Positions 1 through 6,415 of a stretch of DNA of 6,751 nt are shown in pieces; position 1 is the first letter of the stretch, and every line of letters begins with the position of its first letter. Source of the DNA: Bacillota bacterium (GTDB taxonomy: Bacteria > Armatimonadota > Hebobacteria > Hebobacterales > Hebobacteraceae). The notes below the pieces were generated by a model. That model ran no database searches. It was not told the origin of the DNA and saw nothing but the letters and a program-made list of their open reading frames with translations. Both the position numbers and the translations under genes were made by a program. Location: the NCBI GenBank assembly GCA_030668755.1, contig DAOVEW010000059.1, positions 1-6,751 of the forward strand, read 5' to 3'.

Positions 1-2
1 GC

Positions 3-1970
3 GCGGGCTCCGACGGCTGGGCGGGAATGTGGCCCGACCCGCTGCTCCCCACCGACACCTTCGATCTCCCCGCCAACACCACCCAGCCCATCTGGATCAC
101 CTTCGCGATCCCCCCGGACGCAGCCGCCGGCGACTACGCCGGTGCCGTCCGGCTAATGGAGGGCGCCGCGGTCCTCGCCGAGCTGCCCTTCACCCTCCAC
201 GTATGGGACTTTACACTCCCCGACGACCCCGGGGTCGCCGCCGTCTACGACGTGCGCTTCGGCAGCTACTGGGGCGAGGGCGACAAGCCGCACGACGAGG
301 TCCACGCCGAACTCGTGGACCTCATGGCCGCCCACCGCCTCTGCCCGGACACCATCTATCCCCCGCCCATCATCAACTACGAGGGTGGCGAGGTCACCGC
401 CGACTTCACCGACTTCGACGCGGCGGCCGAGCGCTACTTCGACGAGCTCGGCTTCCGCCGCGCCTACACGCCCTGGCAGTTCTTTCTGTTCATCTGGGGC
501 CACCCGCCGGCCGAGAAGTGGGGCGAGGCCCCCTACGAGGGCGACTACCCCTATGAGGCCACCGATCCCGGTCAGCTCCGGCCCGAGTACAAGGCCGCCT
601 ACCAGGCCTGTCTCAGCGCCTACTGGGAGCACATGAAGGCCAAGGGCTGGGCCGACCGAGTCATCCTCTACCTCTCGGACGAGCCCCACTACTGGGAGTC
701 ACGCATCATCGAGCAGATGCGGGCCCTCTGCGACATGGTCCACGAAGTGGACCCCGACATCCCGATCTACGCCAGCACCTGGCATCACGTCCCCGAATGG
801 GACGGTTCCCTCGACGTCTGGGGCATCGGCCACTACGGCGTCGTCTCCCCCGAGAAGATGGCCGAGCTGCGCGCCGCCGGCGATCGCATCTACTTCACCA
901 CCGACGGCCACATGTGCACCGATACCCCCTACCTCGCCATCGAGCGCCTCCTCCCTCACTATTGCTTCGACTGCGATGCCGACGCGTACGAGTTCTGGGG
1001 GGTCTCTTGGTTTACGTACGACCCCTACCAGTTTGGTTGGCCCGCCTTCATCCACCAGAGCAGCGAACCTGGCAGCTACACCTGGATACGCTACCCCAAC
1101 GGTGACGGCATGCTCGTCTATCCGGGTGCCCCCATCGGCCACGACGGCCCCGTCAGCTCCATCCGCTTGGAGCAGGCCCGCGAGGGCGTCGAGGACTACC
1201 TCTACCTCGACCTTCTCCGCGACATTGTCGAGGCCGGCGCGGCCGACGGGCCCGGGCTGCCGGAGGCGGAGGCCGCCCTTGCGCTCGCGCGGGAGCTCGT
1301 GCCCATTCCCACCTCCAATGGCCGCTACTCCACCGAGGCCCTTCCCGACCCGGACCTCGTCTTCCGCGTCAAGGAGGCCGTCGCACTCGCCATCGAGGGC
1401 TGCTTCCCTTTTGACGACGTGGGCCCAGGCCACTGGGCCCGCGCTGAGATCTTCGCCTGCTGGCGCGCTGGCATCGTCCACGGCTACCCCGACGGCTACT
1501 ACCGACCGAACCTCACCATCAGCCGCGACCAGATGGCTGTCTACATCGCCCGCGCCCTCACCGCCAACAGCGTTCCCGCCGGCCCGGCCGAGGCCACGTT
1601 CCCCGACGTCCCTTTCGATCACTGGGCCTATGACACCATCCAATACGCCGTCGCCGCCAACGTCGTCCAGGGCTACGCCGACGGCAACTACCATCCAGGC
1701 TGGCACCTCACCCGCGGGCAGATGTCGGTGTTCGTCGCCCGCTCGATGGTTGACCCCACCGGAGAGGACGGCCTCGCCGGCTATACCCCAACGGGCGCTC
1801 CGACCTTTCTCGACGTCCCGGCAAGCTCCTGGTGCTACCCGCACGTCGAGTACTGCGCCGAGAAAGGCGTCGTCTCCGGCTACCCTGACGGCTGCTATCG
1901 GCCCACCTCTCGGGTGGCCCGCGATCAGATGGCCGTCTACGTAGCGAGAGCCTTCGATTTGGCGATGTGA
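3..1970 (+). CDS. GH123/DUF4091-type glycoside hydrolase with C-terminal SLH repeats, 5' partial
   Basis: This is the C-terminal 655 residues of a surface-anchored glycosidase; the frame is open to the window edge, so the ATG at 27 is internal. Residues below are numbered from that ATG. A beta-sandwich segment (about 17-65, ending VWDFTLP) precedes a catalytic domain with the acidic pair D218-E219 in YLSDEP, matching the Asp-Glu pair of GH123 N-acetyl-beta-galactosaminidases. The family-typical C-terminal motif GVEDYLYLDLL is at 387-397. Three SLH repeats follow (about 459-645), which in other bacteria bind cell-wall polysaccharide. Aligning its TQP motif with that of the second GH123 protein in the window (residues 123-125 there) suggests that about 100 residues plus a signal peptide are missing upstream. 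Known: GH123 uses substrate-assisted hydrolysis, Asp steering the acetamido group and Glu acting as acid/base. Inferred: the exact substrate, since most DUF4091 proteins are uncharacterised. The gene converges with the dehydrogenase gene, and no strong terminator is visible after it. Confidence 0.9.
   Translation, partial: AGSDGWAGMWPDPLLPTDTFDLPANTTQPIWITFAIPPDAAAGDYAGAVRLMEGAAVLAELPFTLHVWDFTLPDDPGVAAVYDVRFGSYWGEGDKPHDEVHAELVDLMAAHRLCPDTIYPPPIINYEGGEVTADFTDFDAAAERYFDELGFRRAYTPWQFFLFIWGHPPAEKWGEAPYEGDYPYEATDPGQLRPEYKAAYQACLSAYWEHMKAKGWADRVILYLSDEPHYWESRIIEQMRALCDMVHEVDPDIPIYASTWHHVPEWDGSLDVWGIGHYGVVSPEKMAELRAAGDRIYFTTDGHMCTDTPYLAIERLLPHYCFDCDADAYEFWGVSWFTYDPYQFGWPAFIHQSSEPGSYTWIRYPNGDGMLVYPGAPIGHDGPVSSIRLEQAREGVEDYLYLDLLRDIVEAGAADGPGLPEAEAALALARELVPIPTSNGRYSTEALPDPDLVFRVKEAVALAIEGCFPFDDVGPGHWARAEIFACWRAGIVHGYPDGYYRPNLTISRDQMAVYIARALTANSVPAGPAEATFPDVPFDHWAYDTIQYAVAANVVQGYADGNYHPGWHLTRGQMSVFVARSMVDPTGEDGLAGYTPTGAPTFLDVPASSWCYPHVEYCAEKGVVSGYPDGCYRPTSRVARDQMAVYVARAFDLAM
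1401..1961 (+). repeat. Three tandem SLH (S-layer homology) repeats
   Basis: The coding sequence holds three divergent copies of one protein motif. Each copy runs FxDV...HW/SW, then GYPDGYYRP, GYADGNYHP or GYPDGCYRP, then RDQMAVYIARA, RGQMSVFVARS or RDQMAVYVARA. Approximate residues, counted from the ATG at 27, are 459-512, 522-575 and 592-645. Copies 2 and 3 are separated by a short Gly/Pro/Thr-rich linker. Three copies are the usual number for anchoring to pyruvylated secondary cell-wall polymer or an equivalent polysaccharide. They are the last domain of the protein, which ends two residues after the third repeat. Confidence 0.92.
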
Positions 1971-2133
1971 CGCGGTGTGGGATGAGAGGCGCATCGAGAT
2001 CCAGCCCATGTGGGTGCCATCAAGCGCGGACTCGGTCGAGCGGTCTGGTTGAACTGCCGCTGGCGCGTGAACAGAGCGCGCGGAGTCACGGCAGGGCCCA
2101 GGGGCTTCTGCGGTTTCTGTATGGCCCGCTGCG
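1971..2133. other. Convergent intergenic gap
   Basis: This gap lies between the stop codons of the SLH-GH123 gene (plus) and the dehydrogenase gene (minus). It holds one small inverted repeat, GCGCG at 2063-2067 and CGCGC at 2077-2081 with a 9-base loop. No T-tract follows it on either strand, so an intrinsic terminator is not supported. No RNA gene or additional ORF with coding character is visible. Confidence 0.6.
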
Positions 2134-3147
2134 CTAGGCCATTCCCTTGAGGCGCTTCTCGGTTATCTCGGCCTCCAGGGGTTCTCCCCGGAAGAAGCGG
2201 CGCAGCTCCTCCACGCAGAAGGCGGCCATGTTCCAGTAGCGCGACGGCACAGGGCCGCCGACGTGGGGTGTGAGGAGGACGTTGGGAAGATCGCGCAGAG
2301 GCGAATCGGCGGCCGGTGGCTCCGGCTCTGTGACATCCAGGCCGGCCCACAAGCGACCCGCCTTCAGCTCGTCAGTCAGAGCCTCTTCATCGACCAGCGC
2401 GCCGCGCGCGGTGTTGACGATGACAGAGCCGTCGGGGATGAGCCCGAGCTGCTCGCGGGCGATCATCTTTACGGTGTCGGGCCGACCCGCGGCGAGCAGG
2501 AAGATTATCGGGCAGGTGCGCAGCAGGTCGTCGAGCGGAACCAACTTCACGCCCGCAGCGGCGGCTCGTGCGGGGTCGGCGTGCGTGCTGAAAGCGTGGA
2601 TGTCGCATTGAAATGGCTCGAGCAGTCGCACCAGCTCCCAGGAGATGCTGCCGAGGCCGACGATGCCGACGCGCTGCTCGATGAGCGTGTCCGGGTCGAG
2701 GTCGCTGGAGGTGCCCCACCAGAGATCGCTCCCCTTCATCTCCTCGCGAAACCGGGAGATGCGCCGGAGGCAAGCGATGGCCAGGCAGAGGGAGAGCTCG
2801 GCGACGTAGCGCGACATGGTGGGAGTGGCGCTGGTCATGCGGATGCCGCGTCGGAAGAACTCGTGGGGCGGGTCCGGGAGCAAGAAGCGCACACTGCCTG
2901 CGGCGTGGGCTACGACGCGGAGGTCCGAGGCGCGGTCCAGCAGCTCCGACGTCAGCTTCGGGCAGCCCCAGCCGGTGACGAGGGCCTGGTGTCCGGGGAG
3001 TTGCGCGGCAAGCTGCTCGGCGGAGAGGTGCTCCGGGCCGTCGTTGTATGTGGGCTGGCAGATTTCGGCAAGAGCGGCCCGCACACGCGGGGTAAAGAGC
3101 TGCTGCTGAAGCTTTCCGCCGGGGGCGACGAGGATTCTCGGTTTCAT
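2134..3147 (-). CDS. D-isomer-specific 2-hydroxyacid dehydrogenase family protein
   Basis: This 337-residue cytosolic oxidoreductase is of normal length for a family that interconverts 2-keto acids and D-2-hydroxy acids with NAD(P)H. The split catalytic domain is residues 1-110 and the C-terminal end; the Rossmann domain is about 115-300. The nucleotide-binding loop is GLGSIS (164-169), with Ser where the usual GxGxxG has its third Gly. The catalytic triad is visible: R248 in NTARGALVDEEAL, E276 in DVTEPEP and H295 in TPHVGG. The start ATG at 3147 is favoured because GGGAGA (3153-3158) lies 5 bases upstream and the frame beyond it does not look like this protein. It begins 26 bases after the YkgJ-family gene's stop, so the two probably share a transcript. 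The substrate cannot be read from sequence: phosphoglycerate, glyoxylate/hydroxypyruvate and other 2-keto acids are all possible. Confidence 0.9.
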   Translation of the reverse strand: MKPRILVAPGGKLQQQLFTPRVRAALAEICQPTYNDGPEHLSAEQLAAQLPGHQALVTGWGCPKLTSELLDRASDLRVVAHAAGSVRFLLPDPPHEFFRRGIRMTSATPTMSRYVAELSLCLAIACLRRISRFREEMKGSDLWWGTSSDLDPDTLIEQRVGIVGLGSISWELVRLLEPFQCDIHAFSTHADPARAAAAGVKLVPLDDLLRTCPIIFLLAAGRPDTVKMIAREQLGLIPDGSVIVNTARGALVDEEALTDELKAGRLWAGLDVTEPEPPAADSPLRDLPNVLLTPHVGGPVPSRYWNMAAFCVEELRRFFRGEPLEAEITEKRLKGMA

Positions 3148-3173
3148 AAGGGTCTCCCGTTGCGTGGTCGAGG

Positions 3174-3617
3174 TCAGCGCTTGGGGGCGGAGGAGGATCT
3201 TTTCTTCGCGGCGAGCCTTCGCTGCTTGCGGCGACGGCGCTCGCGCTCGCGCTTGCGGGCCCACCAGGCGTCGAAGTCCTCCTTTGTGTCGAACTGCAGG
3301 GTGTGCTTCGGGCGGGCGGGATATTCGCAGGCCTCGACGTCGTAGTTCCGGCAGACGTCTGGGCGATTCTCGTAGGTGGAGCAGAGGTTGCTCCTGGTGA
3401 GGTACTTGCAGCGGTTGCGCACCTCCACGTGCCAGAAGCGCGACTCGACATAGACGCTGATGTCTCTGTGCGCGAGGAACCAACTGATCTCGTCGAAGTC
3501 GGCCTTTACCTTGGGCGCGGGGATCTTGATTGTGATGTAGCGGCAGCAGCGGGCCTTGCACTCGTGCTGGCATATGCGGTGCTGCTCGGCTGCGGTCAGC
3601 GAACGGCTCCTGCCCAT
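3174..3617 (-). CDS. YkgJ-family cysteine-cluster protein
   Basis: This 147-residue protein carries the cysteine arrangement of the YkgJ (CxxCxxCC-like, putative zinc- or iron-binding) family. An N-terminal cluster C16-x3-C20-x3-C24-C25 is followed by C70, C79, C89 and C97; the segment CSTYENRPDVCRNY is typical of the family's second half. The C-terminus (about 121-147) is an unusually basic tail with runs such as KRERERRRRKQRR and a Ser/Lys-rich end, perhaps nucleic-acid binding. No signal peptide or membrane segment is seen, so it is probably cytosolic. Start ATG 3617 is supported by GGAGA at 3624-3628, 6 bases upstream. It appears to be the first gene of a two-gene unit with the dehydrogenase. 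The biochemical role of YkgJ proteins is not established, so the metal-binding assignment comes from the cysteine pattern only. Confidence 0.85.
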   Translation of the reverse strand: MGRSRSLTAAEQHRICQHECKARCCRYITIKIPAPKVKADFDEISWFLAHRDISVYVESRFWHVEVRNRCKYLTRSNLCSTYENRPDVCRNYDVEACEYPARPKHTLQFDTKEDFDAWWARKRERERRRRKQRRLAAKKRSSSAPKR

Positions 3618-3652
3618 GTGATGTCTCCAGTGGTCGTGCTCTCCGGTTCTGA

Positions 3653-3682
3653 TTTCTACAGAGGCAGGGCTGTGCCTGTCGG
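3653..3682 (-). promoter_or_regulatory. Weak candidate promoter for the YkgJ-dehydrogenase unit
   Basis: Reading the minus strand, CCGACA (3677-3682) and TAGAAA (3653-3658) are 18 bases apart and lie about 36 bases before the YkgJ-family start codon. Both differ from the sigma-70 consensus. The -35-like part also overlaps a small hairpin (GCCTG-TCGG-CAGGC, 3674-3687). The position, between the upstream gene's likely terminator and the start codon, is the main argument. Confidence 0.2.
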
Positions 3683-3703
3683 CAGGCTAGGCGATGGGAA
3701 GAA

Positions 3704-3734
3704 GAGGCCCGCCGCGCAGAGCGCCGCGGGCCTC
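3704..3734 (-). terminator. Candidate intrinsic terminator of the second GH123 gene
   Basis: This is a near-perfect inverted repeat: GAGGCCCGC (3704-3712) pairs with GCGGGCCTC (3726-3734), a C-C mismatch follows, GCGC pairs with GCGC, and the loop is AGA. It begins 26 bases beyond the stop codon of the minus-strand GH123 gene. On the minus strand the next bases are TTCTTCCC, a weak pyrimidine tract rather than a clean U-run. It would end GH123 transcription before the YkgJ-dehydrogenase pair. Confidence 0.55.
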
Positions 3735-3759
3735 GGGGATCGCACGCGGGAAGATGCGG

Positions 3760-5466
3760 CTATTCGTCCGGCGCGAGCTCGGCCAGTAACTCCCCTGCCT
3801 CCTCCCGCGCGGCGAGGAGAGCGGCATCGCTCCGTGTGTGCCCGAGCGGGTCGGGCGCAATCTCCGACTTGACCCTGGCGAGGAGCTTCTTCGCCGCGGT
3901 CGCCGCGCGGCCCCGCTTGCCGGCGGCAGCCTGGTCCAGCAAGTAGAGGTACTCGAAGTCCTCGAATCCTTTCCTGATGACCTCCCACCGGATGCTGGAG
4001 CATATGGTGCTCTTGCCGGGGTAGACGATGTGCGGATCGCCAGCGGGGAGCGGAGTGCGGTCGGCGCAGTAGATGCTCGCGCCCGTCGCGTCGTGCCAGG
4101 GCGACACCGGGATGTCGGCGGGCACGCCCTGCCACCGAATCCAGAAGTTGTAGCCCCAGTGGAGGAACCCCTTGAGGCCGAGGCTCCAGGAGAGCCAGAA
4201 GATGATGCGGTTCCGTATCGAGGGGTAATCGAGGAAACGGTTCGGATACTGGCCCTGGGGGGCGAGGCAGACGTAGCTCCAGAGCTGCTCGTCGGGGTTG
4301 CGCGGCGCGCCAGGTCCCGTGTGCTGGATCTGAGGGACGCGCCAGTCCACCAGATCGCCCAGGCCCTCGCTCATGACGGCATCTATGATGGGAACGCCGG
4401 GCAGCCACTGTCGAACCTTCGCGGCGCAGCCGCGCCAGGAGGCCTCGTTCTTCGAGATCGGCTCATCGGCGATGTGCTGCACGAAGCGGCCGGCCCAGCC
4501 GCGCTTCTTCAGGTGGGCGAAGACCGCCTTCACGAGCTGTTCGAGGCAGGACTCGAACTCCTCCTCCGACATCTTCCCTCGCGAGGTGTCGAGCGGCTTG
4601 CCGTCCGCGTCGTAAATCGGGAAGCGGTCCCAGACGATTTCGCTCTCGAAATCGGCGAGCCGGCCGGCGAGATGCCCACCCTCGATCCAGTCCACACCGG
4701 CCTTCTTGAATGTCTTCACCCATCGGTCGAACAGCGAGAAGTCGAACCTGAACCGGCCCGACTTGGCCCTGGTCGTCTTCACGAGAGTCGTGTACGGAGT
4801 CAGGATGAGATCTTGCTTGTGTCGGGCCATGTCCGCCCCGACCTTCTCGATCCACTGCCAGTGCGCGTCCGACCAGTAGTCGAGGTGGTAGTAGTTGGCG
4901 AGCACCCCGGGGGAGAACCATTCGGTCTGGTGGAGGTGGAACTCGTCGGGGAGGGTGAAGGGCCAGACGGTGAGGGCGATTGGGACCTCGAACCGGTGCC
5001 TCTCACCGGCATTGGTGAGGAGTTCGATCCCGAGGGCGCCGGTGTACTCGCCGGCCGGCGTGCCCTTTGGAACGCGCACCGAGAACCAGAGCGGCTGCGT
5101 CCACTCATCACGGATCCGAATCGTCTTCTCCTCCAGGAAGGCGTCGGGGAAGAACGCCGGGGCCTTGCGCAGGTAGCTCGACGGGTCCTTGTTCTCCGGC
5201 GGGTTCTCCAGCACGTAGATGTACCAGACCCAGGAGGCCGACAGGTTCTTCTTGGGGATCTTGGCGCCATTGCGTCCAACCAGGTCCGGCAGACGAAAGC
5301 TGGCTTCTCTGACTTCCGTCCCCCGAGGGATGCGGATCGCGACCTGCGCATCCTCGGTTTCGTTGCGGGCGGCCTTCAGGGTGATCGCCTCAGGTGCGCC
5401 CGGAGCCTTCTCGCTCTCCGGGAAGGTCTTGTCCAGGGAATGGGTCGTCCAGACATCTATCGGCAT
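3760..5466 (-). CDS. GH123/DUF4091-type glycoside hydrolase, apparently without signal peptide
   Basis: This complete 568-residue protein contains an N-terminal beta-sandwich (about 1-173; KAARNETEDAQVA at 31-43 and VWPFTLP at 167-173 are typical) and a GH123/DUF4091 catalytic domain. The acidic pair D334-E335 in HIADEP matches the Asp-Glu pair that GH123 N-acetyl-beta-galactosaminidases use for substrate-assisted hydrolysis. Aromatic segments such as LHWGYNFW (435-442) and the C-terminal GFEDFEYLYLL (500-510) also fit. A helical Ala/Lys/Glu-rich tail ends the protein. Start ATG 5466 has a strong GGAGGAGG at 5471-5478, 4 bases upstream, and the protein opens with MPIDVWTTHSLDK. No hydrophobic signal segment is present, so the enzyme is predicted to stay inside the cell, unlike the SLH-bearing paralogue at the left edge. 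The substrate is inferred; related proteins may act on other glycans or lack activity. Confidence 0.9.
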   Translation of the reverse strand: MPIDVWTTHSLDKTFPESEKAPGAPEAITLKAARNETEDAQVAIRIPRGTEVREASFRLPDLVGRNGAKIPKKNLSASWVWYIYVLENPPENKDPSSYLRKAPAFFPDAFLEEKTIRIRDEWTQPLWFSVRVPKGTPAGEYTGALGIELLTNAGERHRFEVPIALTVWPFTLPDEFHLHQTEWFSPGVLANYYHLDYWSDAHWQWIEKVGADMARHKQDLILTPYTTLVKTTRAKSGRFRFDFSLFDRWVKTFKKAGVDWIEGGHLAGRLADFESEIVWDRFPIYDADGKPLDTSRGKMSEEEFESCLEQLVKAVFAHLKKRGWAGRFVQHIADEPISKNEASWRGCAAKVRQWLPGVPIIDAVMSEGLGDLVDWRVPQIQHTGPGAPRNPDEQLWSYVCLAPQGQYPNRFLDYPSIRNRIIFWLSWSLGLKGFLHWGYNFWIRWQGVPADIPVSPWHDATGASIYCADRTPLPAGDPHIVYPGKSTICSSIRWEVIRKGFEDFEYLYLLDQAAAGKRGRAATAAKKLLARVKSEIAPDPLGHTRSDAALLAAREEAGELLAELAPDE

Positions 5467-5746
5467 TGCGCCTCCTCCAAGCGGGAACTCGCTGCCCTAG
5501 ATATTCTGGTTGGTGCAGGAATGTCCCTCGCGCGGCCCGGGCAGACGCGCGGCGACGGACCTCTGGCGTAGCGGCCCTCCCTTCAGCGCGTCGGTCTGAT
5601 CGCCGACAGGGTGCCGCGCAGCGCTGCGGCATGGTGTGGAAGTCGAGGCGACCAAAGCCGAAGGCCTGGCCGTGGATCATGCCGGGACCGCCGGCCCTCT
5701 TGAGGCGCGGCATCACGAAGTGGCGCTCTCGCCCCGGCCGGATGGG
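5467..5746. other. Intergenic gap upstream of the second GH123 gene
   Basis: The gap runs from the GNAT stop to the GH123 start. It holds the GH123 ribosome binding site (5471-5478) and an AT-rich patch (about 5499-5506, minus AGAATATCTA). Upstream of that patch is GGGACA (5522-5527), together a very weak promoter candidate for GH123. Two small inverted repeats are present: GTCGG/CCGAC at 5590-5607, and TGCCGC/GCGGCA at 5612-5631 around the perfect palindrome CGCAGCGCTGCG. The latter could act as an imperfect terminator or protein site, but no T-run follows. A minus-strand open frame crosses the gap but runs into the GH123 gene in another frame and matches no family I recognise. Confidence 0.4.
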
Positions 5747-6079
5747 CTAGCTGTCTCTCCTGTACTCCCAGTTCCCATCCTGCCTCTGCGTGAAGCCCAT
5801 CTTGGTCCAGAAACCGATTGCGCGGTGGCGCACTCTGTCCGCTACGATGACACCATACTGGTCCTTGAACAGGTCAATCGCCTTTCGCCCATATCCGCGC
5901 CCGCGGAATTCCGTGAAGACCATGATGGAGCAGATCGTGAGCACGTTGGTCCATATTCGACACCGTACTTTCCCCACGTACGCGCGCTCGTCCCGGACAT
6001 TGATCCAATGGTAACCGTCGTGCTCCCGGTGACAGGGGAATACTTCCAAGGTCAAGGGTTTCACAATTGGTTCTTCCAT
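5747..6079 (-). CDS. Small GNAT-family N-acetyltransferase
   Basis: This 110-residue protein shows the core of the GNAT fold, which transfers acetyl from acetyl-CoA to an amine. After beta strands (residues 1-55), the CoA pyrophosphate-binding loop is FRGRGYGRKA (58-67), followed by a helix. The typical C-terminal motif AIGFWTKMGF is at 87-96. At 110 residues it is short for a GNAT (usually 140-180), lacking some N-terminal strands and helices. The frame stays open to 6265, but residues upstream of the ATG at 6079 are Ala/Arg-rich and overlap another frame's ORF, so I chose 6079. Its ribosome binding site is poor (GGA only 2 bases before the ATG). A TATAGT at 6123-6128 on this strand could be a -10 box. 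The acetyl acceptor is unknown. Confidence 0.75.
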   Translation of the reverse strand: MEEPIVKPLTLEVFPCHREHDGYHWINVRDERAYVGKVRCRIWTNVLTICSIMVFTEFRGRGYGRKAIDLFKDQYGVIVADRVRHRAIGFWTKMGFTQRQDGNWEYRRDS

Positions 6080-6123
6080 GATCCGACAGCATGGGGGCGG
6101 CCAGCTGCTCTCGGCCTCCCGTA

Positions 6124-6249
6124 CTATACTCTGACCACGCCGCGCCTCGCCAGGAGCGCCCGCCGCGGCAGCAACCCCCAGTGCGTCTTTTTCGGCAGCG
6201 GCGGCCTGGTTCCCATGACCTCTCGCATCCGCGCGATGTAGTCCGCCAT
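6124..6249 (-). pseudogene. Possible truncated NUDIX hydrolase N-terminus, or unknown 41-residue ORF
   Basis: An ATG at 6249 is preceded at 7 bases by TAAGG (6257-6261), a plausible ribosome binding site. The first 16 residues, MADYIARMREVMGTRP, resemble the usual opening of NUDIX hydrolases (MxDYIxxLRxxVGxRP). The next expected part, a hydrophobic strand and then the Nudix box, is missing. The frame instead continues as a Lys/Arg/Leu-rich stretch to a TAG at 6124. I see no Nudix box GxxxxxExxxxxREuxEE in any frame nearby. The likeliest reading is a remnant left by deletion, with the GNAT gene starting 44 bases past its stop. It could also be a real small protein or chance. The NUDIX match is by eye over 16 residues. 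Confidence 0.3.
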
Positions 6250-6415
6250 GCCACAACCTTACCACCTGCCAATGCCAACCGCCGACTCCACTTCGGCACC
6301 TCGGGCGGCGGGAGTGCTGTTGCGCAGGAACTTTCCGACTTCGGCAACATTGCTGTCACAAACGGCCGCTATACTCAGCGTAGATCACATCTCAAGGGCC
6401 GATAGACGTGACGCC
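6250..6415. promoter_or_regulatory. Divergent intergenic region with a plus-strand -10-like element
   Basis: This region separates minus-strand genes from the plus-strand small lipoprotein gene. TATACT at 6370-6375 is a good sigma-70 -10 match for rightward transcription, about 41 bases before the GTG at 6416. The best -35-like match, TTGCTG at 6350-6355, is only 14 bases away, which is short, so this is tentative. The same octamer CTATACTC also occurs at 6124-6131. On the minus strand the region carries TAAGG (6257-6261) for the short ORF starting at 6249. No other gene is visible here. Confidence 0.3.

Noticed and set aside
699..2009. Long minus-strand open frame (436 codons) opposite the SLH-GH123 gene
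   Set aside because: It lies antisense to an obvious gene with conserved domains, and its Val/Gly/Ala/Asp-rich composition is the usual complement shadow in GC-rich DNA.
2063..2081. Inverted repeat in the convergent gap as a terminator
   Set aside because: It has only 5 base pairs with a 9-base loop and no T-tract on either side.
3838..5571. Plus-strand open frame (577 codons) opposite the second GH123 gene
   Set aside because: Long antisense frames are expected in GC-rich genes with strong third-position bias. No domain is recognisable in it and the GH123 motifs are on the other strand.
5390..5716. Minus-strand 108-codon frame across the gap upstream of the second GH123 gene
   Set aside because: It overlaps the GH123 start in another frame, becomes Arg/Ala-rich and matches no family I know. 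It has no convincing ribosome binding site.
6080..6265. N-terminal extension of the GNAT protein to the ATG at 6265
   Set aside because: The extra residues are Ala/Arg/Gly-rich without GNAT features and overlap the short ORF at 6124-6249; the internal ATG at 6079 fits the fold better.
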